DNA of 15,732 nucleotides from an uncultured bacterium (GCA_947088515.1 CAMUHA010000060.1:1-15732), one strand, 5' to 3'; counted from the first letter of the stretch, positions 1 to 8,741 are shown. The notes: generated by a model from the sequence alone, not told the origin. Program-made: numbers and translations.

Positions 1-473
1 GAATGGGTTCTTCTGGCATAAAATCCTGCTACTGGAGTTCCTTCTTTATTTTCACCGATAGGGTATTGCGCTTTGTTCCTATAGTGAAACGGGTTTTCTG
101 CTCCAAGAACCGGATTTGTAATTTTGTCAATCATATCCAGGGGGAAGCCGCCTATTCTGATTAAGTTATTTTTAATTTTAGATTCTTTATATAGCAGCTG
201 TTGGTCGTAGCTCATGGCCTGTATCTGGCAGCCGCCGCACTGTTTGTGAAATTTGCATTTGGGTTCTACACGAAAAGGAGAGGGTACAAGCACTTTTTCA
301 AGTTTTCCATAGGCATAATTTTTTTTGGCGCGTATAATGCGAAACTGGATGCTGTCCCCAATTAATGCATCTTTTATAAAAATTGGATATCCGTCGATTT
401 TGCCAATGCCTTCTCCCTCCGATGTCATATCAATAATCTCGGCTTCCAATATTTGATTTTTCTCATATTTCAT
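1..473 (-). CDS. rlmD: 23S rRNA (uracil-5-)-methyltransferase, RlmD/RlmCD (RumA) type, partial (C-terminus outside window)
   Basis: This is the N-terminal 157 residues of a SAM-dependent RNA m5U methyltransferase that modifies uridines in 23S rRNA. I translated it from the sequence; it runs off the left edge. Residues about 1-65 form a TRAM RNA-binding domain (glycines in TSEGEGIG, then a basic segment). They are followed by the iron-sulfur cysteine pattern C73-x5-C79-GG-C82, which is characteristic of the RumA/TrmA group; the fourth cysteine, the SAM motifs and the catalytic Cys/Glu would lie beyond the edge. The segment NPFHYRNKAQYP near residues 127-138 is typical of the family. The start is the ATG at 471-473, preceded by an AGGGGA ribosome binding site. 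Firmicutes often have two or more paralogues (RlmCD, TrmFO-independent forms), so the exact target uridine cannot be assigned. It shares its strand with the sulfatase upstream but is unlikely to be functionally linked to it. Confidence 0.9.
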   Translation of the reverse strand, partial: MKYEKNQILEAEIIDMTSEGEGIGKIDGYPIFIKDALIGDSIQFRIIRAKKNYAYGKLEKVLVPSPFRVEPKCKFHKQCGGCQIQAMSYDQQLLYKESKIKNNLIRIGGFPLDMIDKITNPVLGAENPFHYRNKAQYPIGENKEGTPVAGFYARRTH

Positions 474-520
474 AATTTTCCCCTGTCTATTTGTTCTATT
501 GTGACAACCGCCTGGCTCCA

Positions 521-554
521 CATTTTCCTTCCGAAGTATTACAGAAGGAAAATG
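521..554. repeat. Stem-loop between sulfatase and rRNA methyltransferase genes
   Basis: There is a perfect 11-bp inverted repeat: CATTTTCCTTC at 521-531 and GAAGGAAAATG at 544-554, with a 12-nt loop. One mismatch outward it continues for two more pairs. It sits just after the sulfatase stop on the minus strand, where a terminator would be expected. No run of T follows on either strand, so it is not a classical intrinsic terminator. It may stabilise or process the 3' end of the sulfatase mRNA. Confidence 0.6.
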
Positions 555-574
555 CGGTGTGTGATTTATTTGGG

Positions 575-2008
575 TCAGTGAAAGGTATCTACACTATAGT
601 CTCTGTAATGGAAACCAAACCACCGTCCGGGCATGTCTCCGGGAAAGCCGGGGGCGTCATAGGTGAGAAACTGCCCTTTATCATTTAACGCTTCGGGTGT
701 ATACCGGGCAGTATGGGAGAGCAGCTGTTCTTCCAGGCGTTTGCGGATATCCAAAAGTTCTGGGTCTTTAAAAAGATTGTGCTGCTCCATAGGGTCCTTT
801 TCAATATCAAAAAGGAGTGTATGGTTTCCTGTTGCGGAGTAAACAAGTTTATAATTCTTTTCCATAATACAGAAGTTACGGTTTAGACTGTTTCCATAAA
901 AGGTTCTAGCCAAAGGCATTGGTTCCAGCAGGTTGATGCCTAAGAGGGAAGGAGAGGGCTTTATTCCCGCCATGGATAAAATGGTGGGATAAATATCTAC
1001 AAGGTCTGTAAGGGCTTGAACGGAAGTGTTATGGGCAAGATTACGTCCCTGGGGCGGCATAATTATGAGAGGAACATGGGCGCTGCCTTCAAAAAACAGG
1101 TTCTTTTGGGACATATGGTGATCCCCCAGCATTTCCCCATGGTCAGAGGTAAAAATAACCCAGGTATTTTCAAACAGGTTGTTTTCACGTAAAGCGCCGA
1201 ATATTCTGCCCAGAGAGTAATCCACCTGGGTGATGCAGGCGTAGTAGGCACGACGGACGGCCTGTTTTTGTTGGGGCCCTAAAAGGTGCATATTGGTGTT
1301 TTCGTAGGCGCCTGCCAGAAAACCTTGGGGGGTATTATTTAAGTCTGCAGACCAGTCGCCAGTTACGGGAGGCGGCAGCAAAATGCCATCGTAAAGCTCC
1401 CAGAAGTCCCGGCAGGGGTCAAAAGGTGGGTGGGGCTTTGTAAAGCTGGTCCATAAAAAGAAAGGACGGGTTGTATCCCTTGTTTCCAGAAAATCAATGG
1501 TTTCATCAGCAATCCATGTGGTGATGCTGTCCTTGGTATCCACAGTAGAAATGGCAGGTTCCATTTCGCATTCACCGATACCATGCGCCTTTGGGCGGAT
1601 GTTTCCATCCAGGCTGTCATAACGGCGCATATAATCCAGCGGAAGACGCATTTGTTCAAAGCCGTAATGTGCCCGTGCGGGCTGGAAGTGCATTTTCCCT
1701 TTTGCACATGTCTGGTATCCGGCATCTGTCAGGATTGCGGGCAGGGTGGACCGCTCTTTTGTACAGGTCTGCATAAATGCTTCATGAGTGGCATTGGTAG
1801 TGACGCCGCTCTCATAGCCTTGCTTTCCGGTCATAATGGTAGTGCGGGAAGGCACACAGATGGGGCAGGAGGCATAGCAATTTCTGTAGCTGATGCCCAT
1901 AGCAGCCATGTAGTTTAGATGGGGGGTAAAAATGCTCTGGTTTCCCCAGGCATTGATAGTGTCAAAACGCTGCTGGTCTGTTGTAATCAATAAAATATTA
2001 TCACGCAT
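575..2008 (-). CDS. Sulfatase (arylsulfatase family, cysteine-type, cytoplasmic)
   Basis: A 477-residue type I sulfatase that hydrolyses sulfate esters of a sugar or other small molecule. The signature C51-V-P-S-R55-T-T-I-M-T-G61 contains the cysteine that is oxidised to formylglycine; in anaerobes this needs a radical-SAM maturase (anSME), which is not in this window. Other expected active-site residues are visible: D11-Q12 near the N-terminus (metal ligands), GK-x-H at 104-107, H193 in KPHPPFDP, and D289-H290 in TSDHGE. There is no signal peptide, so it probably acts in the cytoplasm on an imported sulfated substrate, consistent with the importer genes divergently transcribed next door. The ATG start at 2006-2008 has a GAGGAA ribosome binding site. 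Length is normal for the family. The sulfatase subfamily and the true substrate cannot be told from sequence reading alone. Confidence 0.93.
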   Translation of the reverse strand: MRDNILLITTDQQRFDTINAWGNQSIFTPHLNYMAAMGISYRNCYASCPICVPSRTTIMTGKQGYESGVTTNATHEAFMQTCTKERSTLPAILTDAGYQTCAKGKMHFQPARAHYGFEQMRLPLDYMRRYDSLDGNIRPKAHGIGECEMEPAISTVDTKDSITTWIADETIDFLETRDTTRPFFLWTSFTKPHPPFDPCRDFWELYDGILLPPPVTGDWSADLNNTPQGFLAGAYENTNMHLLGPQQKQAVRRAYYACITQVDYSLGRIFGALRENNLFENTWVIFTSDHGEMLGDHHMSQKNLFFEGSAHVPLIIMPPQGRNLAHNTSVQALTDLVDIYPTILSMAGIKPSPSLLGINLLEPMPLARTFYGNSLNRNFCIMEKNYKLVYSATGNHTLLFDIEKDPMEQHNLFKDPELLDIRKRLEEQLLSHTARYTPEALNDKGQFLTYDAPGFPGDMPGRWFGFHYRDYSVDTFH

Positions 2009-2038
2009 GGTAATTCCTCGCTTTGGTATTTTGATTTC

Positions 2039-2067
2039 AGTATATCAGCCTTTTCCACAGAGGTCTA
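2039..2067 (-). promoter_or_regulatory. Possible sigma-A promoter of the first sulfatase
   Basis: On the minus strand a TAGACC -35-like element (2062-2067) is separated by 17 bp from TATACT (2039-2044), about 30 bp upstream of the sulfatase start codon. The -35 matches consensus at 4 of 6 positions and the -10 at 5 of 6. This is a reading by eye and not a scored prediction. Confidence 0.4.
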
Positions 2068-2218
2068 TCTTGAAAATACCAGATATAATATAAAAAACTG
2101 CATATATAAAAAACTTATATAAAACAATGCCTGAATTTGTAAATAAATGTAAAAATATATAAGAAATGCACAAAAGTAAAATAGAATATTATAAATATAA
2201 ACTAATGTTTTTATACTT

Positions 2219-2266
2219 ATATCTAAAGAAATATAGATATCGGTAGCAAAATAACTAAGCTATAAT
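2219..2266 (+). promoter_or_regulatory. Promoter region of the ABC importer operon with palindrome over the -35 position
   Basis: The 307-bp gap 2009-2315 between the divergent sulfatase and importer genes is very AT-rich and holds no gene. A perfect TATAAT lies at 2261-2266, about 50 bp before the first permease. No acceptable -35 stands 16-18 bp upstream of it. Instead the dyad ATATCT (2219-2224) / AGATAT (2235-2240) occupies that place. A perfect -10 with no -35 is what an activator-dependent promoter looks like, and the obvious activator is the AraC-type response regulator at 7974-8741. Because the region is AT-rich, a 6-bp dyad can easily arise by chance. Confidence 0.4.
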
Positions 2267-2315
2267 AAATATACAGAGCGTTTCAGATGATGGGGCGGAG
2301 AGAGGAGGAAATAAT

Positions 2316-3263
2316 ATGGCCAAAGAAAAAGGCAAAGGTAAGACCAAAAAAAGGCGTTGGAGCAGGGATGATACGGAACTGACTTTGTTGGCACTTCCTA
2401 CTACCATATGGTATTTCCTGTTTTGCTTTATGCCAATGTTCGGCATTGTCATTGCATTCAAGGAATTTAAAATTAATGGTGGATTTTTAAAAAGCTTTCT
2501 GACCAGTCGGTGGGTTGGATTTGATAACTTTAAGTTTTTGTTTTCTACAAAAGATATATGGATGATTATTAAAAATACCCTGGCTTATAATTTTGTATTT
2601 ATTATTTTGGGCATTGTGGTTCCTGTGGCAGCGGCTATTGCCATTGGGCAGCTACATTCCAAAAAGCTGATGAAAGTTTACCAGACAGCGATGTTTATGC
2701 CGTACTTTCTTTCCTGGGTAGTTGTTACCGCACTGGTTTGGGCATTTTTAAGTTTTGATAAAGGACTTGTCAATAATCTGCTGGAATCTCTGGGAATGGA
2801 ACGGCAGCAGTGGTATATGAAACCGGAGATGTGGCCGCCTTTTCTGGTATTTATGAACCTGTGGAAGGGTGTTGGATATGGAATGGTGGTATACCTTGCG
2901 ACCATTACAGGTATTGATAAGAGTTATTATGAAGCGGCAGGAATTGATGGGGCGACCGTATGGCAGCAAATCCGCTATATTACCCTTCCGCTTATGAAGA
3001 CAGTAATAATTTTGATGTTCATTATGAGCGTTGGACGTATTTTTTATTCTGATTTTGGTTTGTTCTATCAGGTGCCAAGGGATTCCAACTCTTTGTACGA
3101 TGTGGTTTATACGCTGGATGTCTATGTTTATAAGCAGCTTAAAACATCCACAACCGGTATGTCAGCAGCGGCTGCCTTTATTCAGTCGGTAGCTGGATGT
3201 ATTACAATTCTGACAGCAAATGCGATTGTTAGAAAGTTCGACAAAGAAAGCGCAATGATTTAA
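2316..3263 (+). CDS. Carbohydrate ABC transporter permease, LplB type
   Basis: A 315-residue inner-membrane permease of the sugar ABC importer class used for oligosaccharides. A very basic N-terminal tail (residues 1-20, mostly K and R) precedes about six hydrophobic segments, the first near residues 27-52. The cytoplasmic EAA loop that docks the ATPase is clear: YYEAAGIDGATVWQQI with ITLPL following, near residues 208-230. Length and hydrophobic pattern fit LplB/YtcP-neighbour permeases, which pair with an LplC-type partner. The start has a strong AGGAGG (2303-2308) 7 nt before the ATG. The second permease and the solute-binding protein follow in the same operon. No ATPase gene is nearby; this class usually shares one MsmX-like ATPase encoded elsewhere. 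Confidence 0.93.
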   Translation: MAKEKGKGKTKKRRWSRDDTELTLLALPTTIWYFLFCFMPMFGIVIAFKEFKINGGFLKSFLTSRWVGFDNFKFLFSTKDIWMIIKNTLAYNFVFIILGIVVPVAAAIAIGQLHSKKLMKVYQTAMFMPYFLSWVVVTALVWAFLSFDKGLVNNLLESLGMERQQWYMKPEMWPPFLVFMNLWKGVGYGMVVYLATITGIDKSYYEAAGIDGATVWQQIRYITLPLMKTVIILMFIMSVGRIFYSDFGLFYQVPRDSNSLYDVVYTLDVYVYKQLKTSTTGMSAAAAFIQSVAGCITILTANAIVRKFDKESAMI

Positions 3264-3335
3264 GTGTGGAACTAAAAACCAGCAAGCCCGTACAGACGCC
3301 CGAAAGGGTATTTACGGAACAAAACAGGAGGAAAT

Positions 3336-4286
3336 ATGGATAATGTAAAACAGGTACGGAGAATAAAAAAAGACGAACCGGACGGCTTTGACCGTTTTAA
3401 CCGGATTTCCAAGCCGGCAAATGTGATTTTAAATATTATATTTCTGCTGATGGCGTTAGCGTGTGTTATTCCAGTTCTGCTGGTGGTGGCAATTTCGTTT
3501 TCAGCTGAAAAATCTATAACAGAATATGGTTATCGGTTTATACCGAAAATTTTTTCACTGGAAGGATATACTTTCCTGCTCTCCCAGGGCAAAATGATTG
3601 TCCGTGCTCTTGGAGTATCACTTTTTGTAACCATCATAGGAACAGCGCTTGGGGTGCTGCTTACTACTTTGATGGGGTATGTGCTTTCAAGACCGGGATA
3701 TAAATTGAATGGTTTTCTTACCATGGTAGTGTTTATTCCAATGGTATTTAATGGCGGTCTGGTGTCTACTTACTATGTAGTAAGTCAATTGTTGGAATTG
3801 AAGAATACGGTATGGGCGCTGATACTTCCGCTTAGTGTTTCGTCCTTTAATGTTGTTGTCTGCCGGACATTTTTTAAGACAACTGTGCCGGAGTCGCTGA
3901 TTGAATCAGCGAAAATGGACGGCGCCAGCCAATTTACTATTTTTGCAAGAATCGTACTGCCAATTTCCCAGCCAGTGCTGGCAACCATAGGATTATTTCT
4001 TTGCTTTGCTTATTGGAATGACTGGTATCAGTCCATGCTTTATATCGAGGACTCCAAGTTGTATTCCTTGCAGGCATTGCTGAATACCATTCTGACCAAT
4101 ATACAAATGCTGGCCAAGAATGCGGCAACTGTAGGGTTGGGCGCTGCTGAAATGCTCGCTAAAATGCCTCAGGAAGCGGCACGTATGGCAATTGTTGTTA
4201 TTATTGTTGCACCAATTGCATGCGCTTATCCATTTTTCCAGAAATATTTTATTTCTGGTCTTACGTTGGGGGCAGTAAAAGGATGA
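3336..4286 (+). CDS. Carbohydrate ABC transporter permease, LplC/YtcP type
   Basis: A 316-residue partner permease that would form the membrane channel together with the upstream protein. It has about six membrane segments; the first is near residues 28-53. The EAA loop reads ESAKMDGASQFTIFARIVLP near residues 191-210, and the C-terminus ends in a short hydrophobic/glycine tail (ISGLTLGAVKG), as in the LplC/YtcP family. The ATG has an AGGAGG site 5-6 nt upstream. It starts 72 nt after the first permease; this gap holds no gene and only a short CCC-GAAA-GGG hairpin. Together with the lipoprotein downstream it makes a complete importer except for the ATPase. The substrate is unknown, but two sulfatases in the locus suggest a sulfated sugar or its desulfated product. 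Confidence 0.93.
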   Translation: MDNVKQVRRIKKDEPDGFDRFNRISKPANVILNIIFLLMALACVIPVLLVVAISFSAEKSITEYGYRFIPKIFSLEGYTFLLSQGKMIVRALGVSLFVTIIGTALGVLLTTLMGYVLSRPGYKLNGFLTMVVFIPMVFNGGLVSTYYVVSQLLELKNTVWALILPLSVSSFNVVVCRTFFKTTVPESLIESAKMDGASQFTIFARIVLPISQPVLATIGLFLCFAYWNDWYQSMLYIEDSKLYSLQALLNTILTNIQMLAKNAATVGLGAAEMLAKMPQEAARMAIVVIIVAPIACAYPFFQKYFISGLTLGAVKG

Positions 4287-4334
4287 TTGATGTCAGCGCA
4301 TTATGAGAATGCTGACGGATTGCGGTATCAAGCT

Positions 4335-4397
4335 GGCCGTCTGCTGAATACGGGAGACGGCCGGAAGATATATAAAGGCAGCTGGAAATCTGGCTGC
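4335..4397 (+). other. Stem-loops in the gap between permease and solute-binding protein genes
   Basis: The 135-nt gap contains a perfect 8-bp hairpin, GGCCGTCT (4335-4342) with AGACGGCC (4355-4362), and a weaker 5-bp hairpin GCAGC (4378-4382) with GCTGC (4393-4397). Neither is followed by a T run, so they are probably not terminators. GC-rich stems in this position often stabilise or separate the binding-protein mRNA so that this protein is made in excess over the permeases; that role here is inference. Confidence 0.45.
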
Positions 4398-4421
4398 AAT
4401 CTAAAAATAAGGAGGATTTAT

Positions 4422-5993
4422 ATGAAAAAGAAAAGTTTAAGCAAATTGCTTGCATTAGGAATGGCAGCTGTTATGACAGCAGGAATGCTGGCAGGCTGTG
4501 GCAATTCAGGCAGTGATAAGTCCGCATCAGGGGATGACGCATCAAAGCCTGCTGCTGACAGCGCAAGCACAGATGCCGCTGCTGATGGCGAAAATGCAGA
4601 AGCTTCTGATGCGTCTGAAGACAAAACGGAGGATGCGTCACAGGCAAGCGGAGAAGTGCCTACATTAATCTGGTGGACAGTAGGTGGTACACCGGCAGAT
4701 GATTTTGATGAGGCGGTTGCACAGATTAGTGATTATACAGAAGAAAAAATCGGTGTAAGAATTGATGTTAAAATTGCTGGATGGAATGATTATGATTCCA
4801 AGATGAACACGATTGTCAATGCTGGGGAGTATTTTGACATTATGTTTACCAATAACACCAATTATAGCAAGTTTGTAAATTTAGGCGCATTCGAGAATAT
4901 CAGCGATATGGTACAGAGCGTTACCCCAGAATTGTACAGCTTTGTTCCGGAAAAGCTGTGGAGTGGTGTCCAGATTCATGGAAATGTGTATGCAGTGCCT
5001 ACTTATAAGGATTCTTCTCTGACACAGTTCTACTATTTTGATGACCAGTATGTACAGAAATATGGTGTGGATATGAGCACCGTAAAGGATATGGCATCCA
5101 TTGACCCTATTGTACGCGCAATTAAAGAAGGGGAAGGAAAATCTTTCTATCCTTTAAAACTGAATCAGGGTGCATTGTGGAATGGATTCTTTAATGAATA
5201 TGACGGATTAGCAAGTGGTATTCAGGCAATTGGTGTAAAAATTGACGATGCTGAACGTAAGGTAGTCTGCACACTGGAGCAGGAAGATATTCTTGCAAAT
5301 CTGGAACTGCTGCATTCATGGTATTCAGACGGTATCATCAATCCTGATGCAAACGTAGTTTCAGAAGACAGCAAAGGCAATGCGTTTGGTAATGCACAGG
5401 GATGGCCGAGCGCTGTTGCACAGTGGCAGATTTTACAGGGTGTAGAAAAGTACGATGCAGTTAAGGTGTTTGGACCTTTGTACACCACAGAGACAATTCA
5501 GGGTTCTATGAATGCAATTTCTGTTAACTCCAATTATAAAGAAGAAGCATTAAAAGTACTTCAGCTGATGAATACAGATTCCAAATTCCGTGATATGTGT
5601 GCATATGGCGTGGAAGGAAATCATTTTGAGTATTTAGAAGATGGAACAGTTAAGAGACTTAGAGATGACTGGACATGGCCTGCTTACACACAGGGAACTT
5701 TCTTTGTTATGAGTAATCAGGAAGGGGCAGACCCTAATCAGTGGGACGAAGTAAAGAAACAGAATGAAGAAGCAGTAGCATCTACCTGTCTTGGATTTGC
5801 ACTGGATGTAACCAATATCCAAAATGAAGTATCCAATGTAAATACTGTTTGGGATAAATATAAATATGATATGCTGACAGGAGCTTCTGATCCGGAAACA
5901 GCAGTGCCGAAGTGTGTGGAAGAGCTTAAAGCAGCTGGTCTGGATACAATTATAGCGGAAGCACAGAAACAGATTGACGAATTTTTCAAATAA
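4422..5993 (+). CDS. Extracellular solute-binding lipoprotein (sugar ABC importer, LipO-like)
   Basis: A 523-residue lipoprotein that captures the importer's substrate outside the membrane. The signal peptide has a KKK n-region and a hydrophobic core, and it ends in the lipobox LAGC with the lipidated cysteine at residue 26. A low-complexity linker rich in S, D, A and E follows (about residues 27-80) before the family 1 binding-protein fold begins at VPTLIWW. The C-terminus (WDKYKYDML, then a KAAGLD segment and a charged tail ending FFK) resembles the DUF3502-type end of LipO proteins. The open frame extends upstream to 4287, but the ATG at 4422 is chosen because it has a perfect AGGAGG (4410-4415) and starts a proper signal peptide. 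It is the last gene of the importer operon and is followed by a strong terminator. Ligand not determinable. Confidence 0.93.
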   Translation: MKKKSLSKLLALGMAAVMTAGMLAGCGNSGSDKSASGDDASKPAADSASTDAAADGENAEASDASEDKTEDASQASGEVPTLIWWTVGGTPADDFDEAVAQISDYTEEKIGVRIDVKIAGWNDYDSKMNTIVNAGEYFDIMFTNNTNYSKFVNLGAFENISDMVQSVTPELYSFVPEKLWSGVQIHGNVYAVPTYKDSSLTQFYYFDDQYVQKYGVDMSTVKDMASIDPIVRAIKEGEGKSFYPLKLNQGALWNGFFNEYDGLASGIQAIGVKIDDAERKVVCTLEQEDILANLELLHSWYSDGIINPDANVVSEDSKGNAFGNAQGWPSAVAQWQILQGVEKYDAVKVFGPLYTTETIQGSMNAISVNSNYKEEALKVLQLMNTDSKFRDMCAYGVEGNHFEYLEDGTVKRLRDDWTWPAYTQGTFFVMSNQEGADPNQWDEVKKQNEEAVASTCLGFALDVTNIQNEVSNVNTVWDKYKYDMLTGASDPETAVPKCVEELKAAGLDTIIAEAQKQIDEFFK

Positions 5994-6054
5994 AAAATAG
6001 GGCATTGAAAAACAGTCTGTTATAAAATCCCGGAAGATATAAGAAAAATGCTAA

Positions 6055-6085
6055 AAAACCCCGGACAGGAATTGTCCGGGGTTTT
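6055..6085. terminator. Strong intrinsic terminator after the importer operon
   Basis: A perfect 13-bp stem pairs AAAACCCCGGACA (6055-6067) with TGTCCGGGGTTTT (6073-6085) around a 5-nt loop, GGAAT. The stem is GC-rich in the middle and has T at one end and A at the other, so it could work in both directions. It separates the importer operon from the sensor kinase operon. Confidence 0.9.
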
Positions 6086-6109
6086 AAAATGCCTTTGAAG
6101 TGTTAATCC

Positions 6110-6138
6110 TTGCAACTGAAAATGTAAGCAGATATAAT
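6110..6138 (+). promoter_or_regulatory. Sigma-A-like promoter of the kinase/regulator/sulfatase operon
   Basis: TTGCAA (6110-6115) and a perfect TATAAT (6133-6138) are separated by exactly 17 bp. They lie just after the terminator and about 37 bp before the kinase start codon. This is the best promoter in the window by eye and suggests steady basal expression of the two-component system independent of the importer operon. Confidence 0.7.
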
Positions 6139-6174
6139 ATGTTTAAGAGTCTGGATAATAGCAGGGAGGCGAGG

Positions 6175-7929
6175 ATGAAAAGATTTCGCAGTATCTTTTT
6201 GGGATATCGGATTTACAGAATAAAGTTTTTAAAGATTGTTGGGTTTGTATTTCTGATAAGCGCCATTGTTTTTCTGGGTGTACTTGCTTTTTTAATGAAT
6301 ACCTGGACAAGTGATTTACGACAGCAGACACAGAACGCTTTTATGGAAAGAGAAAGAAAGATAAACGATATCCGGCTTTGGACGATGGATTATACAAACG
6401 GGCTATATGAAAATACAAAATTAATGGAGGATGCAGCGGCTCTTTTTTGTGCCAGGGGTCTGAATGAATATATTCAGAAAAGGAGAGAAAATAGTCTTGG
6501 CAGCAGTACGCAGATTGGCTATTTGCCAGCTAGTATTAAGAAAGTGCTTTTGGATAATCAAAATCTGATTACAGGTGTGACGCTTTGGTCAGATGAAGGA
6601 CAGAAGGATATGTGGCTGGAATATGGTGATATCAGGCTTTGCTTTGACCAGGCAGAGTTGGAAGATTTGGCAACCAGGCGAGGGGATATTCTGGCAGCTT
6701 CATATTTTGTACGAAATCCAGGACATATGGACCAGACTCTTGGAGAGATTGGCTTTTGGGTAAAAAAGCGGGACATTTATGAAGAAGATGTGGTTCCTGC
6801 GAGCTGGGCGCTTTTAAATGCAGAAAAAGAAATTACACTAAGAAGCGGAGCCGGCAGAGAGGAGGAACGGCTGATAAGACAGCTTACTGTGGATGAGAGA
6901 CAATCAGGCTGGTTTTGGGGAGAAAAAGGAGGGCCCGTATTCTTTGTCCGTCAGGATTCGGAAGAAAATGACTATTCTTTTTTAGTTATGAAGAATATGG
7001 GGGTAATTCTGGCTGATAATATATATATTGTTTCTGTGATGGTTGTGGCTTTTGTTCTTGTAGCTCTGGGGGTGCTGGCGTGTTATTTGGCAGGTTTTTG
7101 CTCAGATGCAGCTTTTTTGTCAATGATAATGGACATGCTTTCTTCCATGGAGAGTGGAAATTTTAGCCGGATGCAGGAACAGACACTGCCAGTGCGTCAC
7201 AGGGAAAATGAATATGAGATGATTGCAACAGCCTTAAAAGACGTGGGAATGAAATTAAAAGGCTATATTGAGACAGAATATATATTGAAGCTGAAAGAGC
7301 AGGAAAGCCAGATGCGTGCCCTGCAACATCAGATCAATCCTCATTTTTTGTATAATACATTAGAGATGCTGCGCTCAAAAGCATTGGTGCATGAAGACCG
7401 GGATATGGCGGATGCCATTGCAATGCTGGGCGCATTGTACAGGGCAAGAATGCACAAAGCCGATGCAATTTCCCTTAAAGAAGAGTTTGCATTTTTGGAA
7501 ATGTATTTAAAGATTATGGCACTACGTTTTGGTGATAATTTTGTGTATCAGATAGAGCTGGAAAAAGAGATTGGAAATATATCCACAATTAATTTCTGGC
7601 TGCAGCCTTTAGCAGAAAACTTTTTTGCACACGGGTTTGACCGTGAAAGCGAGTATAATCTTCTGATTGTGAATGGGTTTGCAAAGGAAGGCGGAGCGGA
7701 AATTGTAATGATTGATAATGGCTGCGGCGCAGATCCCTTAAAGCTTGCGGATATCCGGCGAAATATGCTTGAGGGAAATGATGAAGTGGAAGCGGATATT
7801 GGTCTTCGCAATGTGTATATGCGGCTGAACTACTTTTATGGAGATGGATTTTCGATGGAAGTGGAAAACAGCGTGGAGGGAGGTTTCCGGGTTACTGTTT
7901 TTATTCCAGCAGGCAGTGGGAGTAAGTGA
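6175..7929 (+). CDS. Two-component sensor histidine kinase, YesM type
   Basis: A 584-residue membrane kinase that would sense an extracellular ligand and phosphorylate the response regulator encoded next. Membrane helix 1 spans about residues 19-41, an extracellular sensor region about 42-282, and helix 2 about 283-307. A HAMP-like linker follows, then the His_kinase domain with LQHQINPHFLYN (phospho-accepting H390). The ATPase domain follows, with the N box QPLAENFFAHGF (N482), DNGCG (514-518) and GLRN (543-546). A frame with a GTG start opens at 6100, but the ATG at 6175 is chosen: it has GGGAGG close upstream and lies after the promoter and its likely start point, which the GTG does not. 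The response regulator starts 44 nt downstream. In this family the kinase usually monitors sugars taken up by a neighbouring LplB/LplC importer, which matches the context. Confidence 0.93.
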   Translation: MKRFRSIFLGYRIYRIKFLKIVGFVFLISAIVFLGVLAFLMNTWTSDLRQQTQNAFMERERKINDIRLWTMDYTNGLYENTKLMEDAAALFCARGLNEYIQKRRENSLGSSTQIGYLPASIKKVLLDNQNLITGVTLWSDEGQKDMWLEYGDIRLCFDQAELEDLATRRGDILAASYFVRNPGHMDQTLGEIGFWVKKRDIYEEDVVPASWALLNAEKEITLRSGAGREEERLIRQLTVDERQSGWFWGEKGGPVFFVRQDSEENDYSFLVMKNMGVILADNIYIVSVMVVAFVLVALGVLACYLAGFCSDAAFLSMIMDMLSSMESGNFSRMQEQTLPVRHRENEYEMIATALKDVGMKLKGYIETEYILKLKEQESQMRALQHQINPHFLYNTLEMLRSKALVHEDRDMADAIAMLGALYRARMHKADAISLKEEFAFLEMYLKIMALRFGDNFVYQIELEKEIGNISTINFWLQPLAENFFAHGFDRESEYNLLIVNGFAKEGGAEIVMIDNGCGADPLKLADIRRNMLEGNDEVEADIGLRNVYMRLNYFYGDGFSMEVENSVEGGFRVTVFIPAGSGSK

Positions 7930-7973
7930 AAGCAGGTTTTTAAAGAGATTTCATATTCATGAGAGGGTAGAAA

Positions 7974-8741
7974 ATGTATACATTGATGATTGTGGATGAT
8001 GAACCGGCAGTGCTGGAGGGAATGAGCAGGCTGCTGGATTGGAAGGGGCTGGGATTTGACCAGGTCAGAATGGCGAAAAGTTTTTTTGAAGCAGTCTCCT
8101 ATGTGGTGGACTGGAAGCCGGATATCTGTCTGGTAGATGTATGTATTGGAAATGAATATGGTTATGAATTAATTAACAGGCTAAAGGAAATGGGAATCAG
8201 GTCCAATTATATTATGATGAGCGGTTATGATGAGTTTGCGTATGCCTGTGAAGCGCTCCGCTGTGGAGCGCTGGATTATTTGCTAAAGCCTATTGATGGA
8301 GGAAAACTGTTAAAAAGAGTCCAACAGGTTATCGTTGAAAAACTCCATGGAACAGTGCAGGACGAGATACACAAGGAAGAGGACCCGATTTTAAAGCGGC
8401 CTTATGGAGAATTATCTCCGCTGGTGCGGAAAATAGTAATGATTGTGGGAGTGGAATATGGGAGGCGTATCTCATTAAAAAGTATTGCCGACCGTTTTAA
8501 AATGAATCCCACTTATTTAGGACAAATATTTATCAGAGAAACAAATATGAAATTTTCGGAGTATTTGATGGCGTACAGAATGAATGTGGCGCGCTGCCGG
8601 ATTTTAAATACAGAGGATAAAATATCAGCGGTAGCAGAGGAAGTAGGATATTCTAATATGAATTATTTTTACCAGCATTTTCATAGCTGTTATGGAATTG
8701 CGCCCTTAAAAATGCGTATGGGAGAAACAGAGGAAGAATAA
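7974..8741 (+). CDS. Response regulator, REC plus AraC-type DNA-binding domain (YesN-like)
   Basis: A 255-residue regulator. Residues 1-120 form the receiver domain with D8-D9, the phosphorylation site D55 (in CLVDVC), S83 and K105. Residues about 150-250 form an AraC-type domain with two helix-turn-helix units: LKSIADRFKMNPTYLGQIF (168-186), then VAEEVGYSNMNYFYQHF (220-236). It is short for a YesN protein: the long linker found in many of these regulators is nearly absent. It is encoded right after the sensor kinase and just before the second sulfatase, and is the likely activator of the importer operon and perhaps of the sulfatases. The ATG has a modest GAGAGGG site upstream. Confidence 0.93.
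   Translation: MYTLMIVDDEPAVLEGMSRLLDWKGLGFDQVRMAKSFFEAVSYVVDWKPDICLVDVCIGNEYGYELINRLKEMGIRSNYIMMSGYDEFAYACEALRCGALDYLLKPIDGGKLLKRVQQVIVEKLHGTVQDEIHKEEDPILKRPYGELSPLVRKIVMIVGVEYGRRISLKSIADRFKMNPTYLGQIFIRETNMKFSEYLMAYRMNVARCRILNTEDKISAVAEEVGYSNMNYFYQHFHSCYGIAPLKMRMGETEEE

Noticed and set aside
491..688. Plus-strand open frame of 65 codons
   Set aside because: It overlaps the end of the sulfatase on the other strand, has no ribosome binding site, and encodes no recognisable protein.
2009..2315. Riboswitch or small RNA in the long AT-rich gap
   Set aside because: Only low-complexity TATATAAAA-type repeats and short AT-rich dyads are present, with no conserved riboswitch core that I recognise.
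3268..3320. GGAACTA and CGGAAC words between the two permease genes that resemble the repeat before the second sulfatase
   Set aside because: The two words are 48 bp apart, not 21, only 6-7 bases match, and there is no reason for an operator inside this operon.
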